Positions 25,005 to 33,926 of a stretch of 64,000 nt of DNA are shown one piece after another. The stretch covers positions 210,423 to 274,422 of the forward strand of contig NZ_AZEA01000002.1 in assembly GCF_001435575.1 (NCBI RefSeq), in the 5' to 3' direction. The translations under genes were made by a program, and so were the position numbers. Under the pieces are notes generated by a model that ran no database searches, was not told the origin of the DNA, and saw nothing but the letters and a program-made list of their open reading frames with translations. Within the stretch, counting starts at the first letter, position 1; each line of letters opens with the position of its first letter. The DNA comes from Lentilactobacillus sunkii DSM 19904 (GTDB lineage Bacteria; Bacillota; Bacilli; Lactobacillales; Lactobacillaceae).

Positions 25005-27727
25005 TATTCTTTAATTGTTGTTGCTTGCCCTTTTCGTTTCCGATATTCAATCCGTCCAAGCTTGATGATTTCCGTGATCACCAGCACGATAAATCCGGCA
25101 ATGGTTGGAACTACCCAGCCATAGAAGAAGTTGATGCTGCCGGTGTGGAAGACGTCCTGCATAAATGGAATGTAGAACATTGCAGCTTGCAGTGCCAGCA
25201 AGATGCCGATGATGATAAACGCCATCTTGTTTTCGAAGAAATGCTTCGAAATGATTGGATATGAGTTTCGGATATTGAACAGGTAGAAAATCTTACCAAA
25301 GATAATGATGTTGACAGCCATGGTACTACCCAGAACGGCCGTCAGGACACCTGAATCGACGAATCGATCGAAGGTAAAGATACCCAAGGCGGCAATCATA
25401 ATTGAGACATAGGTAATCTCAAAGACATCCATCTTGCCGAGAATCCCTTTCCTAACATCACGAGGCCCCCGGACCATGATTGACTCTTCGGCCGGTTCAA
25501 AAATAAACGCGAACTGAATTGTCAGCGCTGAAACCGTGTTAATCCACAGCAATTGAGTCGGGAAAAGTGGTAGTTCCTGGCCCATGATCATACTAATCAA
25601 GACAACCAAACCTTCAGCAAAACTGGTTGGCAGCAAGAATCGAATTGTCTTTTGAATGTTGTCAAAGACGTGTCGGCCTTCCGCAACCGCCGAAACAATG
25701 GTTGTAAAGCTGTCATTAACCAAGACCATATCGGCCGCCTCTTTGGCAACGGCGGTTCCTTTGATCCCCATGGCAATTCCGATGTTGGCTTGCTTTAAAG
25801 CAGCCGCATCGTTAACACCGTCACCGGTCATGGCAACGATCTTGCTGTTAGCTTGTTGAGCTTTGACAATTCGCAGTTTATTGGCCGGAGTTGTTCTGGC
25901 AAAGACGTTATAACGGCCAATATTCTTGACCAACTCTTCATCGGACATTTCATCAACTTCAGGTCCAGTAATCGCATGAATACTTTCATCCAAATCAAGC
26001 TTGCGGGCAATTGCCGAAGCAGTATCCGGATGATCGCCGGTGATCATGTTAACTTTAACGCCCGCACGGCGAAGGCTTTGAATGGAAGGAATTACTTCTT
26101 CACGAGGTGGATCAATGATCCCGACAACCCCGCTCAACTTAATGCCATCAGAAATCTTTTCCTGATCAATTTCATCAACGTTGGCCGGGACATCTTTGTA
26201 TCCCAGAGCAACCACCCGAAGGCCCTGCTCAGTCAGCTCGGCCACTCTGGCATACCAAGTCTTGTCATCAAAGCTTGGGTCACTTTCCTTTGCCATATCG
26301 AAAATGGTTCCGGGAGCGCCCTTGACCATCAATTCATTATGGTCAGTTTCTTTAATCAACCGAGCACTGTATCGGTAGGCCGAGTCAAATGGCAGCGTAT
26401 CCAGTTCGTCCACTTCCGGCTCACGACCGATCAGCTTATGGAATAAAGTGGTCAACGCACCATCGGTCGGTTCACCGTTTAACTGCCATTCGCCGTCAGT
26501 CTGAACCAACTCGGCATCAGTGGTTGTTCCGGCAATATCAACCAAATCACGGAAATGTTGATCATTCTTCCAGTCATATTTCTGACCATCCAACAGCACA
26601 TCACCGTCAACGCCTTTGTCGTTGTTAACAAAGCCAATTCCAGTAACTTCATAATGATGTTCAGCCGTAATTACGTCGGTAACCGTCATTTCATTTTTCG
26701 TCAAAGTACCGGTCTTATCTGTATCGACAATATCCACGGCACCAAGGGTTTCAACGGCCGGAAGAGTTTTGACAATCGCACCCTTTTTAGTCATTACCTG
26801 AACACCACGAGCCAGGACAACCGAAGTTGATGCCGGCAGCCCTTCAGGAATTGAACCCACAACCATTGTGATAATCGCAATCGTCAGGGTTGGTAAACTA
26901 TAAATTTTAGTGTACAGTCCAAGAACAAACAACAGGACCGCGATTGCCACAATAAAGAGTGACAGGTTCACGCCTAACTTGTTCAGATTTTTCATCAACG
27001 GTGTGACCTGAGACTTAACCTCGGCAACACTCTGCTGAATCTGACCGATTTGGGTATCTTTCCCAGTTGCAATCACAATTCCGACACCGGATCCTTGAGT
27101 AACCGCGGTTGACGCAAATGCCATATTTGAACGCTCTGCCAACGGCACCGAATCCTTATTAATCGGATCTTCGGTCTTTTCAACGGAATTGCTTTCACCA
27201 GTTAACGTTGATTCCTGTGCCCGCATGTTATCGGCGGAAATTAATCTTAAGTCGGCAGGAACTGCATCCCCGGCTTCCAAATTAACCAGATCACCCACAA
27301 CCAATTCCCGTGCCGGCACTTCAATCTTGTGCCCCTCACGAATCACATAGTTCTGGCTGACCAGCAGCTCTTTAATCTTACTTAACGCATTGTCAGCCTG
27401 CATTTCCTGGAAAAATCCAATAAATGCGTTGGCAATAATAACGATCCCAATAACCGCTGAGTCTGAATAATGGTGCATAAACAGTGTGATGACGGCAGCA
27501 GCAATCAAAATGTAAATGATGCTGTTGTTAAATTGAAGTAAAAACTGCAGCAGCTTGCTCTTCTTCTTGGCCGTTAATTCATTGTAGCCATCCCGAGCCA
27601 ACCGCTTACCTGCCTCTTGTTCAGTTATACCGTCTTCCGCGTCGGTCTGATACTTCTTAACCAACTCGTCCGTGCTGTTCTGCCACAACTTTTGATCGGG
27701 AGGAACCTCGTTCATATTGTCTGCCAT
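25004..27727 (-). CDS. P-type (type II) cation-transporting ATPase
   Basis: This 907-residue membrane ATPase has the N-terminal cation-ATPase domain, the A-domain loop TLTGES, the phosphorylation site DKTGTLT in TDKTGTLTKNEMTV, the nucleotide-domain segment VKGAPGTIF, and the hinge motifs TGDHP and MTGDGVNDAAALKQA. Helix 4 has PEGLP, as in Ca2+ and Na+/K+ pumps. Helix 6 reads LLWINTVSALTIQFAF, where the Asp of the Ca2+-pump N-x-x-T-D site is replaced. The transported ion is therefore uncertain; a simple PacL-type Ca2+ pump assignment is not secure. AAAGGTG precedes the ATG. Confidence 0.88.
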   Translation of the reverse strand: MADNMNEVPPDQKLWQNSTDELVKKYQTDAEDGITEQEAGKRLARDGYNELTAKKKSKLLQFLLQFNNSIIYILIAAAVITLFMHHYSDSAVIGIVIIANAFIGFFQEMQADNALSKIKELLVSQNYVIREGHKIEVPARELVVGDLVNLEAGDAVPADLRLISADNMRAQESTLTGESNSVEKTEDPINKDSVPLAERSNMAFASTAVTQGSGVGIVIATGKDTQIGQIQQSVAEVKSQVTPLMKNLNKLGVNLSLFIVAIAVLLFVLGLYTKIYSLPTLTIAIITMVVGSIPEGLPASTSVVLARGVQVMTKKGAIVKTLPAVETLGAVDIVDTDKTGTLTKNEMTVTDVITAEHHYEVTGIGFVNNDKGVDGDVLLDGQKYDWKNDQHFRDLVDIAGTTTDAELVQTDGEWQLNGEPTDGALTTLFHKLIGREPEVDELDTLPFDSAYRYSARLIKETDHNELMVKGAPGTIFDMAKESDPSFDDKTWYARVAELTEQGLRVVALGYKDVPANVDEIDQEKISDGIKLSGVVGIIDPPREEVIPSIQSLRRAGVKVNMITGDHPDTASAIARKLDLDESIHAITGPEVDEMSDEELVKNIGRYNVFARTTPANKLRIVKAQQANSKIVAMTGDGVNDAAALKQANIGIAMGIKGTAVAKEAADMVLVNDSFTTIVSAVAEGRHVFDNIQKTIRFLLPTSFAEGLVVLISMIMGQELPLFPTQLLWINTVSALTIQFAFIFEPAEESIMVRGPRDVRKGILGKMDVFEITYVSIMIAALGIFTFDRFVDSGVLTAVLGSTMAVNIIIFGKIFYLFNIRNSYPIISKHFFENKMAFIIIGILLALQAAMFYIPFMQDVFHTGSINFFYGWVVPTIAGFIVLVITEIIKLGRIEYRKRKGQATTIKE

Positions 27728-27847
27728 TTAATGTATCACCTTTCCTTTTATAAAAATAAGATTGTTGTTAAGAGTATTATAATATATCCCACACCCTTTT
27801 TGGTAAATAAAAATCTTTCAGTCAATAATTTAATATTTGCAACAAAA

Positions 27848-27870
27848 AACAGCCGATGCCATCAGCTGTT
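27848..27870 (-). terminator. Terminator of the 254-residue unknown gene
   Basis: AACAGC and GATG pair with CATC and GCTGTT around a short loop. On the minus strand TTTTTTG follows. Confidence 0.75.
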
Positions 27871-27879
27871 CATTCGACT

Positions 27880-28644
27880 CTATTCTTTGACAACGGTCCA
27901 TTCGTTAATTGACTTGCCGGAATCATCCTTCAAGACCAGCCAGCTGTTGGTACCGCCAAAATACAGGAACAGTCCAACCTCATTAACCGACTTCAAAACG
28001 ATATCCTCAGTGGTCGTAAAATCATCAAAGCTATCAGCATGTTCAGCACGTAAGCGTTCCGCAAATCGGGCTGAAAAGCCAAGCGAGCCGTCTTTATTAA
28101 GCTCAGGATCAGGCTTCATGACTGCTCCTGCTTTAATCAACATCTCATTACGTTTCTGCCAATAAACTGTGGCTTTGGCACCGTCATGATCAACATGAAA
28201 TGGAATCTGACTAACCTGCTTCGTAAATCGGTGACGGGGCTTGCCCTTAAACTTCTTCTTCGGCATGAATATGGATCTGAACCCGAGGCCATTTAAGACA
28301 GTTAAGATTAAATCCCGAAACTTCTCAACCGTTGGCCTCTGACTGCCAGGAAGCTTGATATTCTCCAGTTGATCAGCTTTAGTCATTCCCTGTTCCAGCG
28401 CATATTCAGAAAAGCTCTTCGCCAGGTAATCAGTTTCCAAGTCCCATGCTGGTTCAATGACAATCACCCCGTCGAACTTCTTGTCAACCGGTTCATCTTG
28501 GACACTGACCAATTTGCCGTTCTTCAAATACAGGTTGACTGTGCCAGGATTCGACAAATTCTCGCTGGTAATCAAAATTTTACCTTGGCCCTTCGGTAAC
28601 TCGATGACTGTAGAGCTTTCGTTGATTTCAACATTTAACTTCAT
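27880..28644 (-). CDS. Uncharacterised 254-residue protein
   Basis: A soluble protein behind GGGGAGG. The N-terminal part is beta-rich (KLNVEINESSTVIELPKGQG) and the middle basic (MPKKKFKGKPRHRFTKQ). The C-terminal half reads GAKATVYWQKRNEMLIKAG, and AERLRAEHADSFDDFTTTED leads to an LFLYFGGTNSWLVLKD end. The C-terminal segment resembles small single-domain proteins sometimes fused to restriction or modification enzymes (DUF4357-like), but this is a loose impression. Function unknown. It has its own terminator and lies between the ATPase and phosphoketolase genes. Confidence 0.6.
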   Translation of the reverse strand: MKLNVEINESSTVIELPKGQGKILITSENLSNPGTVNLYLKNGKLVSVQDEPVDKKFDGVIVIEPAWDLETDYLAKSFSEYALEQGMTKADQLENIKLPGSQRPTVEKFRDLILTVLNGLGFRSIFMPKKKFKGKPRHRFTKQVSQIPFHVDHDGAKATVYWQKRNEMLIKAGAVMKPDPELNKDGSLGFSARFAERLRAEHADSFDDFTTTEDIVLKSVNEVGLFLYFGGTNSWLVLKDDSGKSINEWTVVKE

Positions 28645-28696
28645 TTGACGCCCTCCCCAACAACCTTTTTAATCAAATTCATCATACCATTAATAC

Positions 28697-28742
28697 AAAA
28701 AAATAAGCTCATCACCCTCATTTTCGGGCAATGAACCTATTT
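28697..28742 (-). terminator. Terminator of phosphoketolase
   Basis: On the minus strand AATAGGTTCAT and CCC pair with GGG and ATGAGCTTATT, followed by TTTTTTTG. Confidence 0.75.
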
Positions 28743-28763
28743 TCAATCGAAGAAGAAAGTTTG

Positions 28764-31163
28764 TTATTCAGTTGTTACCTTGTTAGTCAGATTACCAGAC
28801 CATTTCCAATTTTTAACTTCTGGAATATCGGTTCCGTTTTCGCGGATGTAATCGTGGTGCTTTTGAAGCATTTGATCCATCTTGGCCACAAAGTCATCGG
28901 CCTCATCAGCAAATTTGGTTCTGCCAATCGCATCCTTAGCCAAATGGTAACGGTCAAGTTCGTTCAAGACCCGCATATCAAATGGTGTGGTAATATCACC
29001 GTTCTCACGGTAACCGTGGAAGCTGATGTTGTGATTGTGCCGGTTATATACCAAGCCACGGAAGGTATTTTCAAAGCCGTGGAATGCAAAGATAACTGGT
29101 TTATCAGTGGTAAAGTACTTGTCAAATTCAGCTTGAGTTAAGCCGCGACTGTCCTGATCTTCGTTGCTTGGACGTAATCTCAAGATGTCGATAACGTTGA
29201 TAAAGCGAACTTTCAGCTGTGGGAATGTTTCATGAAGCATATCAATGGCAGCTAAACTTTCCATTGTGGCTTCAGTTCCGGCAGTGGCAAAGATAATGTC
29301 AGGGTCGCCTTCGTCATTTGATGCCCAAGGAATGATGCCTAAGCCGTCGTTAACCAGCTTGGTAGCTTCATCCATTGAGAACCATTGTGGGCGTGGATGC
29401 TTGGAAGCAACGATCAAGTTGATCTTCTCACGGGTTTGTAATGCTGTATTCATAACAGCCAACAATGAATTGGCATCGGCTGGAACGTACTCATTTACAA
29501 GTTCATGACCTTTTTCAGCCAAATGACCAAGCATTCCTGGATCTTGATGGGTATAACCATTGTGATCTTGCTGGAAAGCGTGGGAAACGTTCATGATGTT
29601 CAATGAAGGATAATCATGACGCCATGACTGTTCGTTGGCCTTTCTGAGCCACTTGTAGTGCTGAGTGAGCATTGAATCAATAACCCGGGTAAATGCTTCA
29701 TATGAAGCAAAGAATCCGTGACGACCGCTTAATACGTATCCTTCAAGCCAGCCTTCAGCTTGGTGTTCTGAAAGCTGTGAGTCAATAACCCGGCCTTCAG
29801 GAGCCATGTTTTCGTCATTAGGGCTCTTGATTGGTTCTTCCCATTGACGTTTACCGTAATCAAGCATTGAGAAGAACTTGTTGGATTTGGTTTCGTCTGG
29901 GCCAAATGCTCTGAATGACTTGCCGTTGCGCTTCATAATTTCGGTGTAGAAGTTGGATAATACTTCAGTATCTTGCGCTTCCTTGTCACCTGGCTTGTCA
30001 ATCTTCAAGGCATAGTCTGCTGGATCAGGCATATCCAACTTTTTGGGGTTGATACCGCCGTTGACGATTGGGTTCATCGCCATGCGTTGATCGCCTTCAG
30101 GAGTGGTTGCTTTGATTTCTGCCTTAACAGAACCATTGCTGTTAAATAGTTTTTCAGGTTCATATGATTTGAGCCAGTTAATGAGTAAATCTTTATGTTC
30201 CATTTGACCGGCACTGACAGGAATCGGTACTTGGTGAGCTCGGAACGAGCCGGCGATTGGATTGCCATCAAGGTCAAACTTGGGACCTGTCCAACCCTTT
30301 GGTGAGCGAAGAACCAGCATTGGCCAGTGTGGTAAAGTGTCGTCATTGTTGTCACGGGCGTTCTTTTGAATGCTCTTGATTTCAGTGATAATTGCATCCA
30401 TTGTCTTGGCCATTGTCTGATGAACTCGAGCATAATCTTCAGGATCGCCTTTGGTCTCAACAAAGTATGGCTCCCAGCCCATGCCTTCAAAGTACTTGGT
30501 CAAGTCGGCATCGCTCATCCGGGACAGAATGGTTGGATTGGAAATCTTGAATCCGTTCAGGTTCAACATTGGCAGGATGGCACCGTCATGGATCGGGTTG
30601 ATAAATTTGTTGGAGAACCATGATGCAGCTAATGGGCCGGTTTCGGCTTCACCATCACCAATTTCAACTGCGGCAATAACGTCGGGGTTGTCTAAAATTG
30701 CTCCGGTACCGTGGGCGATGGAGTAACCCAACTCGCCGCCTTCATGCATTGAACCTGGTGTTTCTGGAGCCGCATGAGAAGCAACGCCACCTGGGAACGA
30801 GAATTGTTTGAACAGTCTTTGAAGACCAGTTTCATTCTGGGCAATCTTTGGATAAATTTCACTGTAACTGCCGTCAAGATATGAATTGGAAACCATGACC
30901 TGACCACCGTGACCGGAACCTTCGATGTAAAACATGTTCAAATTATATTTTTTAATAACCCGATTTAAGTGGGCATACATAAAGTTCTGTGAAGCAATCG
31001 TGCCCCAATGGCCAATCGGCTTGATTTTAACGTCGTCAGCGGTCAAATCACGTTTGAGCAACGGATTGTCTCGCAGGAACAATTGTCCAACGGATAAGTA
31101 GTTGGCAGCTTTCCAGTACATGTTGACTTTTTGCAGGTATTCATCGGAATCGAAGTTCGTCAT
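28764..31163 (-). CDS. xpkA: Xylulose-5-phosphate (fructose-6-phosphate) phosphoketolase
   Basis: This 799-residue enzyme has the full family length. Conserved blocks include [19 protein letters not shown] near residue 130, the thiamine diphosphate site [15 protein letters not shown] (about 178-192) and [33 protein letters not shown] and [16 protein letters not shown] lie in the second half. It cleaves xylulose 5-phosphate to acetyl phosphate and glyceraldehyde 3-phosphate, the key step of heterofermentative metabolism. Some members also accept fructose 6-phosphate; sequence alone does not settle that. It is monocistronic, with a strong AGGAGG, a promoter containing a palindrome and its own terminator. 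Confidence 0.95.
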   Translation of the reverse strand: MTNFDSDEYLQKVNMYWKAANYLSVGQLFLRDNPLLKRDLTADDVKIKPIGHWGTIASQNFMYAHLNRVIKKYNLNMFYIEGSGHGGQVMVSNSYLDGSYSEIYPKIAQNETGLQRLFKQFSFPGGVASHAAPETPGSMHEGGELGYSIAHGTGAILDNPDVIAAVEIGDGEAETGPLAASWFSNKFINPIHDGAILPMLNLNGFKISNPTILSRMSDADLTKYFEGMGWEPYFVETKGDPEDYARVHQTMAKTMDAIITEIKSIQKNARDNNDDTLPHWPMLVLRSPKGWTGPKFDLDGNPIAGSFRAHQVPIPVSAGQMEHKDLLINWLKSYEPEKLFNSNGSVKAEIKATTPEGDQRMAMNPIVNGGINPKKLDMPDPADYALKIDKPGDKEAQDTEVLSNFYTEIMKRNGKSFRAFGPDETKSNKFFSMLDYGKRQWEEPIKSPNDENMAPEGRVIDSQLSEHQAEGWLEGYVLSGRHGFFASYEAFTRVIDSMLTQHYKWLRKANEQSWRHDYPSLNIMNVSHAFQQDHNGYTHQDPGMLGHLAEKGHELVNEYVPADANSLLAVMNTALQTREKINLIVASKHPRPQWFSMDEATKLVNDGLGIIPWASNDEGDPDIIFATAGTEATMESLAAIDMLHETFPQLKVRFINVIDILRLRPSNEDQDSRGLTQAEFDKYFTTDKPVIFAFHGFENTFRGLVYNRHNHNISFHGYRENGDITTPFDMRVLNELDRYHLAKDAIGRTKFADEADDFVAKMDQMLQKHHDYIRENGTDIPEVKNWKWSGNLTNKVTTE

Positions 31164-31201
31164 ATTAGTAACCTCCTGAATTTAACAGTAACGTTATTAC
31201 C

Positions 31202-31237
31202 AATTTGATTATTGGACCGGTCCAAATCAAATTACAA
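31202..31237 (-). promoter_or_regulatory. Phosphoketolase promoter with palindrome between -35 and -10
   Basis: On the minus strand TTGTAA (31232-31237), an 18-bp spacer and AATAAT (31208-31213) form a plausible promoter. The spacer is filled by the perfect 14-bp palindrome TTGGACCGGTCCAA (31212-31225). AATTTGATT and AATCAAATT flank it, offset by one base. This is a typical operator position, suggesting a dedicated regulator. Confidence 0.6.
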
Positions 31238-31353
31238 GTTTATTGTATGCCTGCATGACTGATAATTCAATGGTTTAAGCATTGTGATATTTTATTTTGA
31301 TATAGACAGAATTTATATTAAAATCATTTTGTATAAATGGTTCATTAATAAAT

Positions 31354-31380
31354 GCCCCCATCATCTTTCTTGATGGGAGC
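31354..31380 (-). terminator. Probable terminator after the small coupled ORF
   Basis: GCTCCCATCA pairs with TGATGGGGGC on the minus strand with a 7-nt loop, followed by ATTTATT; the T-run is weak. Confidence 0.55.
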
Positions 31381-31386
31381 TTTGTG

Positions 31387-31470
31387 CTAATAATGTTTTG
31401 ACCGGTGAACGTGGAGATACTTTGCTAGAAAATAAGCCAGGTCACAATACAAGGTTTCAATTTCTTTCAT
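31387..31470 (-). CDS. 27-residue small ORF coupled to the metallophosphoesterase
   Basis: An ATG at 31470 lies 2 nt after the phosphoesterase stop. GGAGGA inside the end of that gene forms a strong ribosome binding site at about 8 nt spacing. The peptide begins MKEIETLYCDLAYFLAKYL and ends in a basic, His-rich tail (HVHRSKHY), so it is an amphipathic helix with a cationic end. No family known to me. The precise placement and site make translation likely; function is unknown. Confidence 0.5.
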   Translation of the reverse strand: MKEIETLYCDLAYFLAKYLHVHRSKHY

Positions 31471-31472
31471 CG

Positions 31473-32321
31473 TCAGTCCTCCAATACATACATGACGCGT
31501 TTCAGTTCATTCAATGCATCCCCGGGATTCTGCCACTGAAAATCATAGCCCAGCGATAGGTTTCGGTAGCGAATACCGCTTTCCAGCACGCTGTTAGGCA
31601 TGTGTGAATGGCCGCTTAACGACAAGCTGACATGGTTGTGCTCGAAAATTTGTCGATAACGGTCACTGCCTAACTGATACATAAAACGATCGTAAAATGG
31701 GATTGGCATCTGGCGGGCCAACTTCTTAGTTGGCAGCATGTGACTTGCCACCAGCAACTTCTTGCCGACGACATTCATCTGATTGATTTGGTGCTGCCAG
31801 TCAAAAATCTGTTGAGTTACCCAAAGCCGATCACGACGATAGCTGATTTGATTGCCATTAATATACATTTGGTCAGGCCAAACATGCTTGGCGACAAAAT
31901 TGTCAGCGTAACGCGATCCTTTAGCTTCCGAAAAGCCGTTTGCGAATGTGTAATCATACCAGCCGTTGATGCCGGTGATTACCCAATGATCGGTTTCAAT
32001 TGGATGCTTGGTCAACGACATCGGCAGGTTATCCAGGTCATGGTAGGCATTTCTTGAAGCCTGCTGGATCTCATGCACGGTCTTTTCGCGTGGATGATCA
32101 ACATATAAGTCATGATTACCAACCAGCGTGTAAAACGGAATTGAAATATTGTCTTCCAGCCGTTCATAAAACAGCAGATTCCGCTGGAGACCATTTGCCG
32201 AATCACCCATAATCACTAATTGGTCTAATCGTTCATCCTTGATCAGCTGCTGCAGAACAGTCACGAAATCATATTGGCGGTTAAAGTCCGTATGTAAATC
32301 CGACACAAATCCGATGCGCAT
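31473..32321 (-). CDS. Metallophosphoesterase
   Basis: This 282-residue calcineurin-like phosphoesterase has all five metal-binding blocks in order: FVSDLHTD (D, H), VIMGDSANGL (GD), LVGNHDLYV (GNHD), VASHMLPTK and LSGHSHMPN (GHSH). It would hydrolyse phosphomonoesters or diesters with a two-metal centre in the cytoplasm; the substrate is not predictable from the motifs. A 27-codon ORF begins 2 nt after its stop. Confidence 0.88.
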   Translation of the reverse strand: MRIGFVSDLHTDFNRQYDFVTVLQQLIKDERLDQLVIMGDSANGLQRNLLFYERLEDNISIPFYTLVGNHDLYVDHPREKTVHEIQQASRNAYHDLDNLPMSLTKHPIETDHWVITGINGWYDYTFANGFSEAKGSRYADNFVAKHVWPDQMYINGNQISYRRDRLWVTQQIFDWQHQINQMNVVGKKLLVASHMLPTKKLARQMPIPFYDRFMYQLGSDRYRQIFEHNHVSLSLSGHSHMPNSVLESGIRYRNLSLGYDFQWQNPGDALNELKRVMYVLED

Positions 32322-32477
32322 GGTTAGCCTTCTTCCAAATATTATATTATTTTCTTTTATTGTATCTCACAGAGTCATTTCATCGACAATATCTGATCAT
32401 CTTAAAAAATTCATTATTAATAAATCATCTATCACTAATTTACGTAATTAGTAATCAGACACAAATCAAAAATAGAT

Positions 32478-32508
32478 TGATTCATTTGATTATATCATTT
32501 ATGATATA
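32478..32508 (+). promoter_or_regulatory. Promoter and operator of the toxin-antitoxin pair
   Basis: TTGATT (32478-32483), 16 bp and TATGAT (32500-32505) form the promoter. The perfect inverted repeat TATATCA-TTTA-TGATATA (32491-32508) covers the -10. This is the usual arrangement for autorepression by the antitoxin. Confidence 0.65.
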
Positions 32509-32531
32509 GACAGATGGTAGAGGTAAACAAA

Positions 32532-32888
32532 ATGAAGTTTCACTACTATGATTATAAAGAGTTCCGGAAGTTCCTTGATAACCTTTCTGAAGAAGATATG
32601 TCAATTATCCTTTCAAAAATCAGAATGGCTGAAAGGATTGGTATTGTTTCAGCTATGAAATATCAGTTCATCAAAAAACTGGAACCAAATTTGTATGAAA
32701 TTAGAATTTATTTATCACATGATATCAGTAGATCCATCTACTTCAAGTCCGTGGAAGGGAACTACGTAATCAGCAATTCATTTATCAAGAAGACTCAAAA
32801 GACACCTCAATCTGAGCTAAAGAAAGCTCGCCATCGCAGGAGGAAATTTAATGACAGAAACAGAGAACCTAATCAAAGATCTCAGTAA
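32532..32888 (+). CDS. higB: HigB/RelE-family toxin (type II toxin-antitoxin)
   Basis: The 118-residue protein starts at the ATG at 32532, behind AGAGGT; an earlier GTG-like start is less well placed. The sequence MKFHYYDYKEFRKFLDNLSE, then KFIKKLEPNLYEIRIYL-like core (YQFIKKLEPNLYEIRIYLS) and ISRSIYFKSVEGNYVISNSF and IKKTQKTP match the RelE/HigB (Gp49-like) fold of mRNA interferases, with the conserved L-x-E-I-R and F-x-KK-x-x-KTP segments. The antitoxin gene overlaps its end by 38 nt. Toxin-first order is typical of HigBA. Confidence 0.85.
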   Translation: MKFHYYDYKEFRKFLDNLSEEDMSIILSKIRMAERIGIVSAMKYQFIKKLEPNLYEIRIYLSHDISRSIYFKSVEGNYVISNSFIKKTQKTPQSELKKARHRRRKFNDRNREPNQRSQ

Positions 32889-33126
32889 AACTCATCCTGG
32901 ATTAAAGGAAAAAATTGCTGTCCACGATGAACAATTCAACTATGCAATGGCGATCATTGATTTGAGAAAAGAATCCGGATTAACTCAACAGCAGCTTGCC
33001 GATAAGATTGGCGTTCCACAGCCGACTGTTGCCCGTTGGGAAGCCGGAAATGGCAATATCACCATAAAAAACTTGGAAAAGATTGGCCGTGCAGTTCATA
33101 AAAGGCTAGTCATATCATTCGAATAA
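32851..33126 (+). CDS. higA: HigA-type Xre antitoxin
   Basis: This 91-residue protein has a C-terminal helix-turn-helix: LRKESGLTQQQLADKIGVPQ, then PTVARWEAGNGNITIKNLEK. AGGAGG lies inside the end of the toxin gene, and the coding regions overlap by 38 nt, so synthesis is coupled. It should neutralise the toxin and repress the promoter through the palindrome at 32491-32508. Confidence 0.88.
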   Translation: MTETENLIKDLSKTHPGLKEKIAVHDEQFNYAMAIIDLRKESGLTQQQLADKIGVPQPTVARWEAGNGNITIKNLEKIGRAVHKRLVISFE

Positions 33127-33137
33127 TCATTAAAATC

Positions 33138-33180
33138 AAAACCGGAAAATCACGACTTTAATCGTGACTTCCCGGTTTTC
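33138..33180. terminator. Bidirectional terminator between antitoxin and CPBP protease
   Basis: AAAACCGG and TCACGA pair with TCGTGA and CCGGTTTT around a TTTA-like loop, with A- and T-rich flanks on both sides. Confidence 0.8.
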
Positions 33181-33184
33181 TTGT

Positions 33185-33790
33185 CTACAGATAGAACATT
33201 AAAAAGACTGTGCTGGCAACATTTGAACAACCGTGAATGATCCAACTTGGGAGGATTGACCCACCGGCTAATTGTTCGTTGATGTAACCCATCAAATATC
33301 CAACGAGACCAGTGAAGATAAATACGCCGAGAATGGTGAAGATACCTGAGGAACTTACGATTCCAAATACATGAATCGTGGCGAAACAGGCTGCCTGTGC
33401 TAAATTCCCCACCAAGAATCCAAAGTAGCTGATCAACCGTTTACCAAGGAACCCCCGAAACAGAATCTCTTCAGCCAAGGCGGTTTGAATAAACGCATAA
33501 AACAGCATCGCAATCATGGCGGCTGGAGTTGCTTTGGCAAACTGAGTGTTGGCAAGGTTCTTAGTGCCTGTCACAAATATGATCAACAAAAGCCCAAGGG
33601 CAACTAAAACCGCAAACACAATAACCCCCATCCCCCAGATTTTTGATCGATCTCCAACAACTTTTTTGAGTCCGATCCACTGGAAAAAGGACACCTTTTT
33701 GTCAGTGAATAACCACCAAATGAGAGGGAATAATGAAAATAAGATCAATTGCAGAAATGAAGTCATTATTTCGTTTAATAAAACGATCAT
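33185..33790 (-). CDS. CPBP family intramembrane metalloprotease
   Basis: This 201-residue membrane protein has about six helices. The signature EEILFRGFLGKRL (motif 1, two glutamates and R) is near residue 109, FATIHVFG holds the motif 2 histidine, and WIIHGCSNV near residue 183 is the last conserved block. The CAAX/Abi group includes prenyl-protease-like enzymes and bacteriocin self-immunity proteins in lactobacilli. No bacteriocin gene is visible, so the role remains open. AGGGGGC precedes the ATG. Confidence 0.87.
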   Translation of the reverse strand: MIVLLNEIMTSFLQLILFSLFPLIWWLFTDKKVSFFQWIGLKKVVGDRSKIWGMGVIVFAVLVALGLLLIIFVTGTKNLANTQFAKATPAAMIAMLFYAFIQTALAEEILFRGFLGKRLISYFGFLVGNLAQAACFATIHVFGIVSSSGIFTILGVFIFTGLVGYLMGYINEQLAGGSILPSWIIHGCSNVASTVFLMFYL

Positions 33791-33874
33791 AAAAAGCCCC
33801 CTTTATTTGAATCAAATGATTATGTTTAGTCCATTGTATCAGGGTTTGAGAGCATCTGACCATATTCAGGTATC

Positions 33875-33905
33875 AAAAAAGCCTATCGACCAGGCCGACA
33901 GGCTT
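33875..33905 (-). terminator. Terminator of the lysine operon
   Basis: On the minus strand AAGCCTGTCGG pairs with CGATAGGCTT around a short loop, followed by TTTTTT. It lies 20 bp after asd, the last gene of the operon. Confidence 0.85.
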
Positions 33906-33926
33906 ACAAACAATATTTATTTAATA

